Assembly (NCBI RefSeq): GCF_024808875.1
Contig: NZ_JANUCT010000006.1
Coordinates: 116,817 to 180,816 of the forward strand
From: Methylohalomonas lacus
GTDB lineage: Bacteria > Pseudomonadota > Gammaproteobacteria > Methylohalomonadales > Methylohalomonadaceae
Length of the DNA stretch: 64,000 nt
Reading direction: 5' to 3'
Position 1 is the stretch's first letter, and each line of letters begins with the position of its first letter. A model generated the notes under the pieces. It worked only from the letters and a program-made list of their open reading frames with translations, was not told where the DNA came from and searched no databases. Positions 49,794 through 61,810 of this stretch are shown here, in pieces. The translations under genes and the position numbers were made by a program.

Positions 49794-49822
49794 AAAAAAA
49801 CCGGGGCACGCCCGGTTTTTTT
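49794..49822 (-). terminator. Rho-independent terminator of the alpha ribosomal operon
   Basis: Stem CCGGG/CCCGG (49801-49805 with 49811-49815), flanked by seven A on one side and seven T on the other, so it works in both directions. It lies 21 bp beyond the rplQ stop. Confidence 0.92.
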
Positions 49823-49843
49823 AATAGATTGTCTGGCAGTCGA

Positions 49844-50233
49844 CTACGTCTCGGCAGTTTCCTTCGTGCTGGCCTCCGGCTTGTCGACCAACTGGACGAT
49901 CGCCATCGGTGCCGCATCACCGGGACGGTAACCGCACTTGAGGATGCGCAGATAGCCACCCGGACGCGCCTGATAGCGCGGCCCCAGTTCATTGAACAGC
50001 TTGGTAACGGTCTCGCGATCACGCAGACGATCAAAGGCCATACGGCGCTTCGATACGCTATCATTCTTGGCCATGGTGATCAGCGGCTCAACCACACGGC
50101 GAAGTTCCTTGGCCTTGGGCAAGGTCGTACGAATCTGCTCGTGCTGCATCAGCGACACGGCCATATTACGAAACATACTACGACGGTGGCTGCTGTCGCG
50201 ACTGAGTTTTCTGCCACTATTACGATGACGCAT
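49844..50233 (-). CDS. rplQ: 50S ribosomal protein L17
   Basis: 129 residues; [20 protein letters not shown] start and [20 protein letters not shown] are family-typical. Last gene of the S10-spc-alpha run, directly before a strong terminator. The C-terminal tail is slightly extended and charged. Confidence 0.97.
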   Translation of the reverse strand: MRHRNSGRKLSRDSSHRRSMFRNMAVSLMQHEQIRTTLPKAKELRRVVEPLITMAKNDSVSKRRMAFDRLRDRETVTKLFNELGPRYQARPGGYLRILKCGYRPGDAAPMAIVQLVDKPEASTKETAET

Positions 50234-50253
50234 GATAATTATCCTGTAATACC

Positions 50254-51264
50254 TTAGGCCGAAGCCGTTTTGTCCTGATCATCATACAGACCTGTCGGTG
50301 GCCAGTTTTCCAGGCGCATACCCAGCGACAGGCCACGAGAAGCAAGTACGTCCTTGATTTCTGTCAGGGACTTCTTGCCCAGATTCGGGGTCTTGAGTAA
50401 TTCGACTTCGGTACGCTGAATGAGATCGCCGATATAATAAATACTCTCCGCCTTCAGGCAATTCGCCGAACGAACGGTGAGTTCAAGATCGTCAACCGGC
50501 CGCAAAAGAATAGGATCGATTTCCGGCTCCTTCATTGTCTTCGGTTGAGATTCTTCCTGCGCTTCCAGGTTCACGAACACTGAGAGCTGGTCACGCAGAA
50601 TACCGGCTGCTTCGCGCACGGCGTCTTCCGGATCAATCGTACCATTGGTCTCAATTTCGATAACCAGCTTGTCCAGATTGGTACGCTGCTCGACACGCGC
50701 GTTCTGCACCTCATAGGAGACGCGACGGATCGGGCTATAGGATGCATCGAGCTTCAACCGACCAATAGTCTGGTCAGTTTCTTCCGTCGTTGCCTCAATC
50801 ATAACCGGATGATAGCCACGGCCACGCGATACCCGCATGGTCATGTTGAGCTCACCTTCCTTGGTCAAGTTGGCAATGAAATGATCCGGATTGGCTATCT
50901 CCACATCATGGTCCAGTGTTATATCACTGGCTCTTACCTCGCCGGGACCCGTTTTTTTCAGGGTCAGTGTTGCCTCTTCACGGGCATGCATACGAATCGC
51001 GATACCCTTCAGGTTCAACAACACATCGGTCACATCTTCCTGAACGCCTTCGATGGTCGTGTACTCATGCAGGACACCATCAATCTCGACTTCAGTAATG
51101 GCGCAACCCGGCATGGACGACAACAGCACTCGACGCAGGGCATTGCCGAGCGTATGACCGAAACCACTGTCCAGCGGTTCGATGATAATTTTCGCGCTAC
51201 GATCGTTGACTGGGTCAACGTCGACGCGGCGTGGCTTCAACAATTCGCTGACGGCTGAGTGCAT
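50254..51264 (-). CDS. rpoA: RNA polymerase alpha subunit
   Basis: 336 residues. N-terminal assembly domain ([21 protein letters not shown]) and C-terminal domain with [20 protein letters not shown] and [20 protein letters not shown], which contacts UP elements and activators. Lies between rpsD and rplQ as usual. Confidence 0.98.
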   Translation of the reverse strand: MHSAVSELLKPRRVDVDPVNDRSAKIIIEPLDSGFGHTLGNALRRVLLSSMPGCAITEVEIDGVLHEYTTIEGVQEDVTDVLLNLKGIAIRMHAREEATLTLKKTGPGEVRASDITLDHDVEIANPDHFIANLTKEGELNMTMRVSRGRGYHPVMIEATTEETDQTIGRLKLDASYSPIRRVSYEVQNARVEQRTNLDKLVIEIETNGTIDPEDAVREAAGILRDQLSVFVNLEAQEESQPKTMKEPEIDPILLRPVDDLELTVRSANCLKAESIYYIGDLIQRTEVELLKTPNLGKKSLTEIKDVLASRGLSLGMRLENWPPTGLYDDQDKTASA

Positions 51265-51281
51265 GAATAAACCTCTACTGA

Positions 51282-51902
51282 TTACTTGGAGTAAAGTTCC
51301 ACCACCAGATTCTCATTGATTTCGCTAGATAAATCACTGCGATCTGGTACGTTTTTGAAGATGCCTTCCATCTTCTTGCCATCAACATCAACCCATTCCG
51401 GTGCGCCATGTTCCTCGGACATAGTCAGAGAATCCTGTATCCGCGACTGTTTCTTCGCTTTTTCGCGAATCGCGATAACATCCTGCGGCTGCACCTGATA
51501 AGAAGGGATATTTACGGCCTTGCCATTAACCAGTACGGCTTTATGGCTAACCAGCTGTCGTGCCTCATTACGGGTTGTGCCAAAGCCCATGCGATAAACC
51601 ACATTATCAAGGCGGCACTCCAGTAATTTCAGCAGGTTTTCACCGGTTGACCCCTTAAGTCTGGCAGCTTCCTTGTAGTAAATACGGAACTGCCGTTCCA
51701 GTACACCATAGATACGCCGCAACTTCTGTTTCTCACGCAGCTGGGTGGCGTAGTCCGACAGGCGCTTCTGGCGCGCACCGTGCTGTCCCGGCACCTTGTC
51801 GATCTGACATTTGGACTCGATCGGGCGGGCACGGCTTTTCAGCATCAGGTCGGTGCCTTCGCGCCGGCTCAGTTTGCATTTGGGTCCGAGATATCTGGCC
51901 AT
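51282..51902 (-). CDS. rpsD: 30S ribosomal protein S4
   Basis: 206 residues with [20 protein letters not shown] and the S4 RNA-binding fold [20 protein letters not shown]. Primary 16S rRNA-binding protein; in E. coli it represses translation of the alpha operon. Zinc-free type by its N-terminus. Confidence 0.98.
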   Translation of the reverse strand: MARYLGPKCKLSRREGTDLMLKSRARPIESKCQIDKVPGQHGARQKRLSDYATQLREKQKLRRIYGVLERQFRIYYKEAARLKGSTGENLLKLLECRLDNVVYRMGFGTTRNEARQLVSHKAVLVNGKAVNIPSYQVQPQDVIAIREKAKKQSRIQDSLTMSEEHGAPEWVDVDGKKMEGIFKNVPDRSDLSSEINENLVVELYSK

Positions 51903-51929
51903 CTTGCTGTTTGCCTCTATTAAACTCGC

Positions 51930-52319
51930 TTAAACTCGACGCTTTTTCGGCGGCCGGCATCCGTTATGCGGAATCGGCGTCACGTCAGTGATATTGGTGA
52001 TTTTGAAACCGGCTGCGTTCAGCGCGCGCACGGCAGATTCACGGCCGGGACCGGGACCCTTGATGAATACTTCCAGTGATTTCATGCCGTATTCCGCCGC
52101 CACTTCGCCAGCCTTGCCGGATGCGACCTGGGCCGCAAACGGGGTGCTCTTGCGCGAACCACGGAATCCGCTGCCACCCGAAGTCGCCCATGCCAGGGTA
52201 TTACCCTGACGGTCGGTGATCGTGATGATCGTGTTATTGAAAGAGGCATGGACATGCGCAATGCCGTCCACAACCGTCTTTTTAATTTTCTTGCGCGTAC
52301 GCGTTGCAGCCTTAGCCAT
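51930..52319 (-). CDS. rpsK: 30S ribosomal protein S11
   Basis: 129 residues; [20 protein letters not shown] and the C-terminal [18 protein letters not shown] are conserved. Small-subunit platform protein. Confidence 0.98.
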   Translation of the reverse strand: MAKAATRTRKKIKKTVVDGIAHVHASFNNTIITITDRQGNTLAWATSGGSGFRGSRKSTPFAAQVASGKAGEVAAEYGMKSLEVFIKGPGPGRESAVRALNAAGFKITNITDVTPIPHNGCRPPKKRRV

Positions 52320-52338
52320 AATCGTAACCTATCTATCC

Positions 52339-52695
52339 TTATTTCCTGACAGCCCGGCGCGGCCCCTTGCGGGTACGAGCATTCGTGCGTGTGCGCTGGC
52401 CGCGCAACGGCAGGCTGCGACGATGACGTACGCCCCGGAATGAACCCAGATCCATCAGACGCTTGATATTCATCGAGACCTCTCGGCGTAGATCACCTTC
52501 TACCTCGTATTTCTCGATTTCCTGACGGATAGCATCAAGGTTTGCCTCATCCAGATCACGGACTTTGGCAGTCGGTTGCACCCCCGCATCCTGACAAATC
52601 TGCAGGGCCCGTGTCCGGCCAATGCCATAAATATAGGTGAGCGAGATGCTCACATGTTTGTCGACCGGGATATTGACGCCGGCTATACGTGCCAT
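52339..52695 (-). CDS. rpsM: 30S ribosomal protein S13
   Basis: 118 residues; [20 protein letters not shown] and the C-terminal [19 protein letters not shown] are family signatures. Head protein contacting the P-site tRNA. Confidence 0.98.
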   Translation of the reverse strand: MARIAGVNIPVDKHVSISLTYIYGIGRTRALQICQDAGVQPTAKVRDLDEANLDAIRQEIEKYEVEGDLRREVSMNIKRLMDLGSFRGVRHRRSLPLRGQRTRTNARTRKGPRRAVRK

Positions 52696-52720
52696 AGTTG
52701 CGACTCCAGTTAAACCTTTT

Positions 52721-52834
52721 TCAACCCTGCCGCTGCTTGTGGCGCGGATTCGAGCAAATCACTCGAACTGCACCGCGCCGCCGGATAACCCGGCAGTTGC
52801 GACAGATTTTTTTGACCGATGCCATGACTTTCAT
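52721..52834 (-). CDS. rpmJ: 50S ribosomal protein L36
   Basis: 37 residues, too short for most ORF scans. Reads [20 protein letters not shown] and ends [11 protein letters not shown], with the CxxC...C...H zinc ligands of the zinc-type L36. It lies in the expected place between secY and rpsM. Confidence 0.95.
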   Translation of the reverse strand: MKVMASVKKICRNCRVIRRRGAVRVICSNPRHKQRQG

Positions 52835-52868
52835 AACAGCTCTCCGCTCAATTCTAAGCGCTGGGACC

Positions 52869-54218
52869 TTAGCGCCGGCCGTAGCCTTTCAGATTAGCCT
52901 TTTTCAGCAGCCCTTCGTACTGATGCGACATAAGATGCGACTGCACCTGCGCCATGAAATCCATGACTACGACCACAATAATCAGCAGCGATGTACCACC
53001 GAAATAAAACGGTACCGAGAATTCAAGAATCAGGAACTCCGGCAACAGGCAGACCAGCGTAATGTAGGCAGCACCGGCCAGAGTCAGCCGTGTCAGAACC
53101 TTGTCCAGATACTGGGCCGTTTGGTCGCCCGGACGCATGCCCGGAATGAATGCACCTGATTTCTTCAGATTGTCTGCCGTCTCACGCGGATCGAATACGA
53201 TCGCGGTATAAAAGAAACAGAAAAATATAATCGCCGCTGCAAACAGTCCGATATATAGCGGCTGTCCCGGCTGCATGGTATTGGCGATGGTGCTGAGCCA
53301 GTTGGCGCCACCATCACCGCCCTGTCCAAACCAGCCCGCGAGCGTTGCCGGAAACAGAATAATACTCGATGCAAAAATCGGCGGAATCACGCCGGCCATA
53401 TTCAATTTCAACGGCAGGTGACTGGACTGCCCGGCATACACCTTACGGCCAACCTGGCGCTTGGCGTAGTTCACCGTAATTCTACGCTGACCACGTTCAA
53501 CGAAAACGACAAAGCCGGTTACTGCAATCGCCAGTACGAACAAACCGATAAGCATCAGCACGTTCATCTCGCCGGTCCGCGCCAGTTCCACCGTACCGCC
53601 AATAGCTGACGGCAGGCCGGCGACAATACCGGCAAAAATGATCATCGAGATGCCGTTGCCGATGCCGCGTTCGGTAATCTGCTCACCCAGCCACATCAAA
53701 AATAATGTACCGGTGACCAATGTCGTCACGGCGATGACCTTGAAACCGATCCCCGGGTCCATGACGACATTCATGCCGGCTGCCTGCTGACCTTCCAGGG
53801 CAAAGGCGACGCCAAATGCCTGGAATGTTGCCAGCACGACGGTGCCGTAACGAGTATATTGCGTGATCTTGCGACGACCCGCTTCACCTTCCTTTTTCAG
53901 CTGTTTCAACCGCGGTTCAACCACGGTCAAAAGCTGCATGATAATCGATGCCGAAATGTACGGCATAATGCCCAGGGCACATACCGAGAACCGCTGCAGC
54001 GCGCCACCCGAAAACATGTTGAACATGTCGAGAATGGTGCCGCTTTGCTGGTTGAACATTTCCTGTAAGGCAATCGGATTGATGCCCGGCACCGGCACAT
54101 GCGTAAACACGCGGTATACAAACAGCGCAAACAGCACGAACAGCAAGCGCTGACGCAGTTCTGTCAGCTTGCCGAGGCCGGCCAGACCGCCGGGAATTGC
54201 CGGTGACTGCGAGGCCAA
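52869..54218 (-). CDS. secY: Protein translocase subunit SecY
   Basis: 449 residues, ten membrane segments forming the Sec channel. The start is a TTG at 54218 ([18 protein letters not shown]), six bases after a GGAGG that overlaps the rplO stop; the longer frame upstream runs inside rplO. Family motifs: [38 protein letters not shown] and [20 protein letters not shown]. Confidence 0.96.
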   Translation of the reverse strand: MASQSPAIPGGLAGLGKLTELRQRLLFVLFALFVYRVFTHVPVPGINPIALQEMFNQQSGTILDMFNMFSGGALQRFSVCALGIMPYISASIIMQLLTVVEPRLKQLKKEGEAGRRKITQYTRYGTVVLATFQAFGVAFALEGQQAAGMNVVMDPGIGFKVIAVTTLVTGTLFLMWLGEQITERGIGNGISMIIFAGIVAGLPSAIGGTVELARTGEMNVLMLIGLFVLAIAVTGFVVFVERGQRRITVNYAKRQVGRKVYAGQSSHLPLKLNMAGVIPPIFASSIILFPATLAGWFGQGGDGGANWLSTIANTMQPGQPLYIGLFAAAIIFFCFFYTAIVFDPRETADNLKKSGAFIPGMRPGDQTAQYLDKVLTRLTLAGAAYITLVCLLPEFLILEFSVPFYFGGTSLLIIVVVVMDFMAQVQSHLMSHQYEGLLKKANLKGYGRR

Positions 54219-54219
54219 G

Positions 54220-54654
54220 TTACTCCTCCACCTTGCCGCCGGCCGCTTCAATAGCGGCACGGGCACCCTTGGTCACCTTCAGACCCTTGACGGTCACAGC
54301 CTTCTCGATCTTGCCACTGGCAATGACCTTGGCGCGCTTGTAGGCGCTGCTGAGAATCCGTGCTTCGTGCAGGGCATTCATGTCTACGACTTCACCCTCT
54401 ACGGCGGCCAGTTCATGCAATCGCACTTCGGCCGTTTCCCGGGACAGGCTGGTCTTGAAGCCGAATTTGGGCAGACGCCGCTGAATGGGCATCTGACCAC
54501 CTTCAAAACCGACCTTGTGAAAACCGCCGGAGCGCGCTTTCTGGCCCTTGTGGCCCTTGGCCGAGGTTTTACCCAGGCCCGAACCGATACCGCGGCCGAG
54601 GCGCTTGGCTTGTTGCTTGGCACCACGGGCTGGCTTAATGGTATTCAGACGCAT
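54220..54654 (-). CDS. rplO: 50S ribosomal protein L15
   Basis: 144 residues; [20 protein letters not shown] and the Gly-rich [20 protein letters not shown] are diagnostic. Its GGAGGAG 3' end serves as ribosome site for secY. Confidence 0.97.
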   Translation of the reverse strand: MRLNTIKPARGAKQQAKRLGRGIGSGLGKTSAKGHKGQKARSGGFHKVGFEGGQMPIQRRLPKFGFKTSLSRETAEVRLHELAAVEGEVVDMNALHEARILSSAYKRAKVIASGKIEKAVTVKGLKVTKGARAAIEAAGGKVEE

Positions 54655-54656
54655 GT

Positions 54657-54848
54657 TCAGGCCTCCTCGACTCGGACCATGTAGTTGATCTTATTGATCA
54701 TGCCACGATTTTCCGGCGTGTCGGCGACGGTCACCGTCTGCCACATGCGGCGCAGACCGAGACCCGCGACACACTGGCGATGCTTCAGCTGACGCCCGTA
54801 TTTACTGCGCGTCAGTGTAACTTTGAGTTGTCCCTGTTTGCTGCTCAT
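54657..54848 (-). CDS. rpmD: 50S ribosomal protein L30
   Basis: 63 residues; [20 protein letters not shown] and [20 protein letters not shown] match L30. It lies 2 bp before rplO. Confidence 0.97.
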   Translation of the reverse strand: MSSKQGQLKVTLTRSKYGRQLKHRQCVAGLGLRRMWQTVTVADTPENRGMINKINYMVRVEEA

Positions 54849-54853
54849 GACCG

Positions 54854-55360
54854 TCAGCCCGTAATCTCTTCAACATTTTTACCGCGCTTGGCGGCGATAC
54901 GCTCGGGTGAGTTATAGCTCTTGAGACCATTGATGGTTGCCTGCACGACATTAATCGGGTTGGTCGAACCATGCGATTTGGCCAGCACATTGTGCACACC
55001 CAGCACTTCAAAGACAGCACGCATCGGTCCACCGGCAATAATACCGGTACCATCCGAAGCGGGCTGCATATAGACCTTGGCAGCACCATGACGCGCATTG
55101 GTCGCGTAATGCAGGGTGCTGTCTTTAAGCGGAACGCTGACCATGTTACGGCGTGCGCTTTCCATGGCTTTCTGAATCGCCAATGGTACCTCGCGCGCCT
55201 TGCCGCGGCCTACGCCAACCTTGCCCTTGCCGTCACCGACAACGGTCAACGCCGCAAAACCGAACTGGCGGCCACCCTTGACAACCTTCGCCACGCGGTT
55301 GACCGAGACCAGCTTCTCCTGCAGGTCTTCATTACCCGTATATGAATCAGACATCGCCAT
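54854..55360 (-). CDS. rpsE: 30S ribosomal protein S5
   Basis: 168 residues; [20 protein letters not shown] and [20 protein letters not shown] are conserved. The ATG at 55360 is chosen because AAGGA lies nine bases upstream; a second ATG at 55354 is possible. Confidence 0.97.
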   Translation of the reverse strand: MAMSDSYTGNEDLQEKLVSVNRVAKVVKGGRQFGFAALTVVGDGKGKVGVGRGKAREVPLAIQKAMESARRNMVSVPLKDSTLHYATNARHGAAKVYMQPASDGTGIIAGGPMRAVFEVLGVHNVLAKSHGSTNPINVVQATINGLKSYNSPERIAAKRGKNVEEITG

Positions 55361-55372
55361 AATCAGTGTTCC

Positions 55373-55732
55373 TTAAAATTCCATACCGTTTTCGCGCGCG
55401 GCATCAGCCAGGGCCTTGATACGACCATGGAACCTGAAGCCGGAACGATCGAAAGCGACCTTGGTAATACCCGCCTTCTGCGCGCGCTCCGCCAGAATTC
55501 TGCCAACCGTCAACGCGGCCTGCACATTACCGCCATAACCAACTTCGGCGCGCACTTCCTTATCAAGAGTGGAGGCGCTCACCAGAGTCTTGCCACCATC
55601 CGGTGAGATAATCTGCGCGTAAACATGCCGTGGCGTACGATGCACACACAAACGATGTTCACCCAGGTAGCGAATATGAGCGCGGCTGCGACCGCGTCTG
55701 CGAATTCGTGTACTTTGCTTATTAGCAGACAT
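55373..55732 (-). CDS. rplR: 50S ribosomal protein L18
   Basis: 119 residues; [21 protein letters not shown] core (here [20 protein letters not shown]) and the terminal [17 protein letters not shown]. Binds 5S rRNA. Its start abuts the rplF stop. Confidence 0.97.
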   Translation of the reverse strand: MSANKQSTRIRRRGRSRAHIRYLGEHRLCVHRTPRHVYAQIISPDGGKTLVSASTLDKEVRAEVGYGGNVQAALTVGRILAERAQKAGITKVAFDRSGFRFHGRIKALADAARENGMEF

Positions 55733-56268
55733 CAGCTCTTCTTCGCCTCCTTCTGGATAACGCGTTCATCAGAATAACGCACTCCCTTGCCCTTGTAGGG
55801 TTCGGGTGGACGATAGCCACGAATCTTGGCTGCCACATGGCCGACAAGCTGGCGGTCCATTCCCTTAACAACAACTTCGGTCTGGCTTGGTGTCTCGACG
55901 GTAATACCTTCGGGCACGTCAAAGACAACCGGATGCGAAAAGCCCAGCGTCAGATTCAGTTTCTGACCTTGTGCCTGTGCCCGGTAACCAACGCCGATAA
56001 TGGTCAACTTGCGTTCGAACCCATCACCCAGACCGGTCACCATATTCTGCAGACGGGCACGCGTAGTGCCTGCCTGGGCCCAGTCCTTTTTGCTGTTTTC
56101 ATCACGAGCAGCGATTTTAATCTGACCATCCTCAACCGTGACGACAACATCGGGATTCACCTCATAGGATGACTCGCCCTTTTTGCCCTTGATCGTGACA
56201 ATGCCATTGTCGAGCTTGGCCTCAACGCCATCCGGCAGGGTGATTGGATATTTGGCTATACGCGACAT
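55732..56268 (-). CDS. rplF: 50S ribosomal protein L6
   Basis: 178 residues; [19 protein letters not shown] and the C-terminal [19 protein letters not shown] are signatures. Confidence 0.98.
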   Translation of the reverse strand: MSRIAKYPITLPDGVEAKLDNGIVTIKGKKGESSYEVNPDVVVTVEDGQIKIAARDENSKKDWAQAGTTRARLQNMVTGLGDGFERKLTIIGVGYRAQAQGQKLNLTLGFSHPVVFDVPEGITVETPSQTEVVVKGMDRQLVGHVAAKIRGYRPPEPYKGKGVRYSDERVIQKEAKKS

Positions 56269-56283
56269 ATCAGTAAAACTCCA

Positions 56284-56679
56284 TCAGGCAACCATGCACA
56301 GGACTTCACCACCGACACCCTGCTGACGCGCAGTCTTATCGGTCATGACACCCTTGTTGGTGGAGATAATCGCAACGCCCAGACCATTCATAATGCTGGG
56401 CAGATCATCCTTGGACTTGTAGATACGCAGTCCCGGACGGCTTACCCGTTTCAGAGTCTCAATTACAGGCTTGCCCTCAAAGTACTTCAGGTCGACCGTA
56501 AGAATCGGTTTGGATTCATCACCATCATCACGATAGTCGACGATAAAACCTTCATCCTTAAGGATGGCGCAGATAGCCTTTTTAAGCTTGGAGCTGGGCA
56601 TGCTGACCTCGCGCATGGCCCGCGCCTGCGCATTGCGGATGCGGTTCAACATATCCGTGATTGGATCCTGCATGCTCAT
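56284..56679 (-). CDS. rpsH: 30S ribosomal protein S8
   Basis: 131 residues; [20 protein letters not shown] and [20 protein letters not shown]. In E. coli it is the translational repressor of the spc operon. Confidence 0.98.
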   Translation of the reverse strand: MSMQDPITDMLNRIRNAQARAMREVSMPSSKLKKAICAILKDEGFIVDYRDDGDESKPILTVDLKYFEGKPVIETLKRVSRPGLRIYKSKDDLPSIMNGLGVAIISTNKGVMTDKTARQQGVGGEVLCMVA

Positions 56680-56732
56680 AGCGTATTTCCGGGTCTCTTT
56701 ACTCGTTGCTCGTTAATCTGTTCAGACAACTG

Positions 56733-57038
56733 TTACCAGCTTGCCTTGACCAGCCCTGGCACGTCGCCGCGCATTGCGGCCTCGCGCAGCTTGTTGCGGC
56801 CCAAACCGAACTTGCGATAGTAACCATGTGGCCTTCCGGTCAAGGCGCAACGATTGCGCAACCGGATCGGACTACCATTACGTGGCAATTTGTTCAGCTT
56901 AACCACCGCTTCACGTTTGGCTTCATCACTGGACTTGGGATCAGCAATAATCTTCTTCAACTGATCACGCTTGTCAGCCTGACGCTTAACTTCCTTCAAG
57001 CGTTTGTGTTCGCGGTTTATCATCGACACTTTGGCCAT
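56733..57038 (-). CDS. rpsN: 30S ribosomal protein S14 (zinc-independent type)
   Basis: 101 residues; [20 protein letters not shown] and the C-terminal [18 protein letters not shown]. The long form without paired CxxC zinc ligands. Confidence 0.97.
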   Translation of the reverse strand: MAKVSMINREHKRLKEVKRQADKRDQLKKIIADPKSSDEAKREAVVKLNKLPRNGSPIRLRNRCALTGRPHGYYRKFGLGRNKLREAAMRGDVPGLVKASW

Positions 57039-57066
57039 AACTATTCCTCAGTCAATCTCTATACGC

Positions 57067-57609
57067 TCAACTACCACGGAACGGGAAACTGAAGGCACTT
57101 AACAGCGCCCTGGCTTCCTCGTCGGTCTTGGCGGTCGTCGTAATTGTAATATCCATTCCGCGAAGCTGATCTACCTTGTCGTAGTCAACTTCCGGAAAAA
57201 TAATCTGTTCCTTGATGCCCATGCTGTAGTTACCGCGACCATCAAACGACTTGCCACTGAAACCACGGAAATCGCGAATACGCGGAAATGCAACGTTAAC
57301 CATGCGATCCAGAAACTCGTACATACGGTCACGGCGCAGCGTCACCTTGACGCCAATCGGGTATTCCTCGCGAATCTTGAAATTCGCGACCGATTTGCGA
57401 GCCTTGGTCATCACCGGCTTCTGGCCGGCGATCTTGGTCATGTCATCGAGCGCATGATCCAGAACCTTCTTGTCTGCCACAGCTTCGCCTACGCCCATGT
57501 TCAGGGTGATCTTGCTGATCTTGGGCACTTCCATCGGGCTCTTGTAACCGAACTGTTCGGTAAGCTGCTTGATGACAGTGTCTCGATAAAATTCTTGCAG
57601 TCTGGCCAT
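57067..57609 (-). CDS. rplE: 50S ribosomal protein L5
   Basis: 180 residues; [20 protein letters not shown] and [20 protein letters not shown] are conserved. Part of the 5S rRNA complex. Confidence 0.98.
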   Translation of the reverse strand: MARLQEFYRDTVIKQLTEQFGYKSPMEVPKISKITLNMGVGEAVADKKVLDHALDDMTKIAGQKPVMTKARKSVANFKIREEYPIGVKVTLRRDRMYEFLDRMVNVAFPRIRDFRGFSGKSFDGRGNYSMGIKEQIIFPEVDYDKVDQLRGMDITITTTAKTDEEARALLSAFSFPFRGS

Positions 57610-57620
57610 ATCAGCTCACC

Positions 57621-57947
57621 TTAGACATCGACAACTTCGTTATTGGACTTGAAGTAGCGCACCTTGCGGCCGTCCTCGAGAATGCGAAAGCCAATACGAT
57701 CGGCCTTTTGCGATACCGGGTTATAAATAGCCACATTCGAAATATCCATGGGCGCTTCCTTCTCGACGATACCGCCACCTTCCCCGCGCATCGGATTGGC
57801 ACGGGTATGACGTTTGACCATGTTAACGTTTTCGATAATCACCTGATTATTCTCAGGCAATACACGCAACACGGTACCTCTCTGACCATTGTGTTTGCCG
57901 GTCAGGATTATGACTTCGTCGCCTTTTCTAATCTTCGCCATACTCAT
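57621..57947 (-). CDS. rplX: 50S ribosomal protein L24
   Basis: 108 residues; [20 protein letters not shown] is the KOW motif, with [15 protein letters not shown] following. The ATG at 57947 is preferred because GAGGT lies ten bases upstream; the second ATG at 57941 is possible. Confidence 0.96.
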   Translation of the reverse strand: MSMAKIRKGDEVIILTGKHNGQRGTVLRVLPENNQVIIENVNMVKRHTRANPMRGEGGGIVEKEAPMDISNVAIYNPVSQKADRIGFRILEDGRKVRYFKSNNEVVDV

Positions 57948-57950
57948 CGC

Positions 57951-58319
57951 TTACAGAACCTCTGGTGCCAGCGACACAATGCGCATGAATTTTTCATTAC
58001 GCAGTTCGCGCGTTACCGGGCCGAAAATACGTGTACCCACCGGCTGTAACTGATTATTCAGTAATACAACCGCGTTGTTATCAAAACGTATCAGTGAACC
58101 ATCCTGGCGACGGACGCCTTTTTTGGTTCGAACGACCACGGCATTGTACATTTCACCTTTCTTGACCTTGCCGCGCGGAATTGCCTCTTTCACGCTGACC
58201 TTAATCACATCACCGATGTTCGCGTAGCGGCGCTTGGAACCGCCCAGCACCTTGACGCACATCAGTTCACGCGCACCGCTGTTATCGGCCGCGTTCAGTA
58301 TTGTCTGCATCTGAATCAT
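57951..58319 (-). CDS. rplN: 50S ribosomal protein L14
   Basis: 122 residues; [20 protein letters not shown] and the terminal [12 protein letters not shown] are diagnostic. Confidence 0.98.
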   Translation of the reverse strand: MIQMQTILNAADNSGARELMCVKVLGGSKRRYANIGDVIKVSVKEAIPRGKVKKGEMYNAVVVRTKKGVRRQDGSLIRFDNNAVVLLNNQLQPVGTRIFGPVTRELRNEKFMRIVSLAPEVL

Positions 58320-58350
58320 CCGGGCTCTCCTGTCTTCGCCTGTATACCGG

Positions 58351-58620
58351 TCAGACCTTCACGGCCCGGGTGACGACTTCTACCAGCCGCCAAGCCTTGC
58401 GTTTGGACTGCGGGCGCGACTGCTCGATAATCACGGTATCGCCTTCCTGACACTCATTGGCTTCGTCGTGGGCCAGCACCTTGGTCGAGCGACGGATGAA
58501 CTTGCCGTACAGCGGGTGCTTAACCAAACGGTCAATACGCACGCTGATGGTTTTATCCATCTTGTTACTGACGACCTGCCCGCTCAGGGTCTTGGCCGCA
58601 TTGGTGATCTCGGTGGTCAT
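58351..58620 (-). CDS. rpsQ: 30S ribosomal protein S17
   Basis: 89 residues; [20 protein letters not shown] and [20 protein letters not shown] are conserved. Confidence 0.97.
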   Translation of the reverse strand: MTTEITNAAKTLSGQVVSNKMDKTISVRIDRLVKHPLYGKFIRRSTKVLAHDEANECQEGDTVIIEQSRPQSKRKAWRLVEVVTRAVKV

Positions 58621-58662
58621 CTGCTTTATTACCTGTTCAGAGCCTGTTGCTGGCCTAAATCC

Positions 58663-58854
58663 TTAAGCCGACTGTTCGTTAATAATCGTTTTTACGCGCG
58701 CAATTTCACGTCGCACGCGCTGAACTTCGCTGGGCTTTGTCAGTTGCCCCGAACCCGCCTGCATGCGCAGGTTGAATTGCTCGCGCTTAAGCTCAAGCAA
58801 TGCTTTATTCAGTTCATCGGCGTTCTTGCCGCGGTATTCACTTGCCTTCATCAC
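58663..58854 (-). CDS. rpmC: 50S ribosomal protein L29
   Basis: 63 residues, two helices; [20 protein letters not shown] and [15 protein letters not shown]. Start overlaps the rplP stop by 4 bp. Confidence 0.97.
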   Translation of the reverse strand: MMKASEYRGKNADELNKALLELKREQFNLRMQAGSGQLTKPSEVQRVRREIARVKTIINEQSA

Positions 58855-59264
58855 AGCACCTGTCTGGCTACAAAGCTCGTCTGCACCGGCAGTTTGGCAG
58901 CTGCCAGTCGGAAGGCCTCGCGGGCCTGTTCTTCGGTCACACCCTCGATTTCATAGAGCACTCGACCCGGCTGGATCTGGGCAACCCAGAATTCCACGTT
59001 ACCCTTGCCACCGCCCATGCGGACTTCAAGGGGCTTCTTGGAAATCGGCTTGTCCGGAAAAATCCGTATCCAGATGCGCCCGCCGCGCTTCACATAGCGC
59101 GTCACGGCACGACGTGCAGCCTCGATCTGGCGCGCGGTAATACGTCCGCGAGTGGTCGCTTTCAGGCCGTACTCGCCGAAGCTAACCTTGTTGCCAGTAT
59201 GCGCCAGGCCGCGGTTGCGACCCTTCATCTGCTTTCTGAATTTTGTACGTTTAGGTTGTAACAC
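58851..59264 (-). CDS. rplP: 50S ribosomal protein L16
   Basis: 137 residues; [20 protein letters not shown] and [20 protein letters not shown]. The Arg hydroxylated by RoxA in E. coli falls in the conserved PGRVLYE-to-PVQTSFV region. Confidence 0.98.
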   Translation of the reverse strand: MLQPKRTKFRKQMKGRNRGLAHTGNKVSFGEYGLKATTRGRITARQIEAARRAVTRYVKRGGRIWIRIFPDKPISKKPLEVRMGGGKGNVEFWVAQIQPGRVLYEIEGVTEEQAREAFRLAAAKLPVQTSFVARQVL

Positions 59265-59290
59265 CGTTCAAATCCTTACGCTTGAATGCT

Positions 59291-59986
59291 TTACGATGCA
59301 GCCTTCGTGGCAGCCGAGGCATCGCTCTTGGATGTTTCCTCATCTTCAGCATACTGCATGCTGAATTTTTCACCCTTGAAGATCCAGACCTTGACACCAA
59401 CGATGCCGTAGGTCGTTCGGGCTTCCGCCAGGCCGTAGTCAATATCGGCACGCAGTGTGTGCAGCGGCACACGGCCTTCGCGATACCACTCGGTACGCGC
59501 GATCTCAGCGCCATTCAAACGGCCGCTGACATTAATCTTCATGCCCAGTGCGCCCAGACGCATGGTGTTGGTTACCGCGCGCTTCATGGCGCGCCGGAAC
59601 ATGATGCGGCGCTCAATCTGCTGGGCCACGCTTTCAGCGACAAGATAGGCATCCAGCTCCGGCTTGCGGATTTCTTCAACATTAATGCTGACGGGCGCAC
59701 CCATCATGGTGGAGACATCCTTGCGCAGACGATCAATATCCTCGCCTTTCTTGCCGATGACGATACCCGGGCGCGCAGTATGAATGATGATCCGGGCATT
59801 ATTGGCCGGCCGCTCGATCTGGATACGGCTGACCGAGGCATTCGAGAGCCGCTTGCGCAGATATTCACGCACCTTCAAATCGGTGTGCAGATAATCCGCA
59901 TAGTGCTTGGAATCGGCATACCATTTCGACGTCCAGTCCTTGATGATGCCCAGTCGCAGGCCGATTGGATGTACTTTGTGTCCCAT
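59291..59986 (-). CDS. rpsC: 30S ribosomal protein S3
   Basis: 231 residues; [22 protein letters not shown] domain [20 protein letters not shown], and an Ala-rich C-terminal tail. Confidence 0.98.
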   Translation of the reverse strand: MGHKVHPIGLRLGIIKDWTSKWYADSKHYADYLHTDLKVREYLRKRLSNASVSRIQIERPANNARIIIHTARPGIVIGKKGEDIDRLRKDVSTMMGAPVSINVEEIRKPELDAYLVAESVAQQIERRIMFRRAMKRAVTNTMRLGALGMKINVSGRLNGAEIARTEWYREGRVPLHTLRADIDYGLAEARTTYGIVGVKVWIFKGEKFSMQYAEDEETSKSDASAATKAAS

Positions 59987-60009
59987 ACTTTCCTCGCTTG
60001 CTCGCTGGA

Positions 60010-60345
60010 CTATTCAGCCTCGGCGACGGTGACCGTCACGTGGCTGGTACGCTTCAATATACGATCGGCCCGACCCCGGGCACGCGGCCGCAGTCTTTTC
60101 ATGGCCTGTCCCTGGTTCACCCACACAGCGGACACTTTCAGCGCGTCAATATCGGCGCCATCATTGTGTTCTGCATTGGCAATGGCAGATTCCAGAACCT
60201 TTTTCATGATCGGCGCGGCTTTCTTATTACTGAAAGCCAGAATGTTCAACGCGCGATCAACCGGCAGGCCGCGAATCAGATCAGCCATCAACCGCATTTT
60301 CTGCGGTGACAGGTGTGTATTTTTCAATGTCGCCTGAGTGGTCAT
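60010..60345 (-). CDS. rplV: 50S ribosomal protein L22
   Basis: 111 residues; [20 protein letters not shown] and the tunnel hairpin [20 protein letters not shown]. Confidence 0.98.
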   Translation of the reverse strand: MTTQATLKNTHLSPQKMRLMADLIRGLPVDRALNILAFSNKKAAPIMKKVLESAIANAEHNDGADIDALKVSAVWVNQGQAMKRLRPRARGRADRILKRTSHVTVTVAEAE

Positions 60346-60368
60346 GGCGTCATAATCCTCAATATTCC

Positions 60369-60641
60369 TTACTTGGCCTTTTTATCCGCAGCATGGCCAC
60401 GGAAGGTACGGGTCGCCACAAACTCACCCAGCTTATGGCCGACCATGTTTTCACTCACATAAACCGGCATGTGCTGACGACCGTTATGCACGGCAATCGT
60501 CAAACCAACCATGTCCGGTAACACCATGGAGCGGCGTGACCAGGTCTTGATCGGACGCTTGTCATTGCTGGCGCGGGCGGCATCCACCTTGGCGGCCAGG
60601 TGATGATCGACGAACGGTCCCTTTTTGATTGAACGTGGCAC
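60369..60641 (-). CDS. rpsS: 30S ribosomal protein S19
   Basis: 90 residues; [19 protein letters not shown] and [20 protein letters not shown] are conserved. Confidence 0.98.
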   Translation of the reverse strand: MPRSIKKGPFVDHHLAAKVDAARASNDKRPIKTWSRRSMVLPDMVGLTIAVHNGRQHMPVYVSENMVGHKLGEFVATRTFRGHAADKKAK

Positions 60642-60655
60642 GTTGCTTACCTCAA

Positions 60656-61486
60656 TTATTTATTTTTGCGGCGCCGGCGCACGATCATGCCGTCAGTGCG
60701 CTTGTTGCTGCGAGTCTTGTAGCCCTTGGTTGGCTTGCCCCACGGTGACGTCGGATGACGGCCACCCGAGGTACGACCTTCACCACCACCATGCGGGTGA
60801 TCGACCGGGTTCATGGCAACGCCACGGACAGTCGGGCGAACACCGCGCCAGCGCTTGGCGCCGGCCTTGCCGAACTGTTTGAGTGAATGTTCGCTGTTGC
60901 CAACTTCACCAATGGTGGCACGGCATTCCACCGGCACCTTGCGCATTTCGCCGGATTTCAGGCGCAATGTGGCATAACCGCCCTCGCGTGCGACCAGCTG
61001 CACCGAGGCACCGGCACTGCGTGCCATCTGCGCACCCTTGCCGGGCTTCATTTCAATGCAATGCACCGTGGTACCTACCGGAATATTGCGTAGCGGCAGT
61101 GCGTTACCCGGTGCTATCTCGGCATCAATACCGGACATGAGGCCGGCACCGGCCTTAATATTTTTCGGCGCGATAATATAGCGGCGCTCGCCATCGCTGT
61201 ACTTCAGCAGGGCGATATGTGCACTACGGTTCGGATCGTATTCAATGCGTTCGACGGTTGCCTTGATGCCATCCTTGTCGCGTTTGAAGTCGATAAGGCG
61301 ATAGCTCTGTTTGGCACCGCCGCCGCGATGACGAACGGTAATACGGCCCTGGCTATTACGGCCAGCGGTCTTGTTCTGCTTTTCCAGCAGCGGCGCATAC
61401 GGTTCGCCCTTGTACAGGTCGGTCGTAACGACCTTGACCATGGACCGGCGACCGGCTGACGTGGGTTTTGGTTTAACCAATGCCAT
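60656..61486 (-). CDS. rplB: 50S ribosomal protein L2
   Basis: 276 residues; [20 protein letters not shown], and the peptidyl-transferase-centre loop [20 protein letters not shown] with the conserved His. Confidence 0.98.
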   Translation of the reverse strand: MALVKPKPTSAGRRSMVKVVTTDLYKGEPYAPLLEKQNKTAGRNSQGRITVRHRGGGAKQSYRLIDFKRDKDGIKATVERIEYDPNRSAHIALLKYSDGERRYIIAPKNIKAGAGLMSGIDAEIAPGNALPLRNIPVGTTVHCIEMKPGKGAQMARSAGASVQLVAREGGYATLRLKSGEMRKVPVECRATIGEVGNSEHSLKQFGKAGAKRWRGVRPTVRGVAMNPVDHPHGGGEGRTSGGRHPTSPWGKPTKGYKTRSNKRTDGMIVRRRRKNK

Positions 61487-61498
61487 ATCGCTAATTCC

Positions 61499-61810
61499 TT
61501 ACTTTGCGCCCATAAAATCGATGTCAAAACCGGATTTCAGCGTAACGTAGGCTTTCTTCCAGTTATCACGTCTTCCCATGCTGGTACCGAACCGCTTGGT
61601 CTTGCCATGTACGTTCAGTACCTGCACGCCGCTCACCTGCACATCAAAGAGCTGCTCAACGGCGGCCTTAATTTCCGGTTTGCTCGCATCACGGGCAACC
61701 TTGAACACAAACTGGTTATTGTCCTCGCCAATGCGCGTGGCTTTTTCGGTGATGCGCGGCTCCAGCAGCACATCCAGCAAACGTTCTCTCATTACTTTCT
61801 TGTCACTCAT
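61499..61810 (-). CDS. rplW: 50S ribosomal protein L23
   Basis: 103 residues; [20 protein letters not shown] and [20 protein letters not shown]. Docks SRP and trigger factor at the exit tunnel. Overlaps the rplD end by 4 bp. Confidence 0.97.
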   Translation of the reverse strand: MSDKKVMRERLLDVLLEPRITEKATRIGEDNNQFVFKVARDASKPEIKAAVEQLFDVQVSGVQVLNVHGKTKRFGTSMGRRDNWKKAYVTLKSGFDIDFMGAK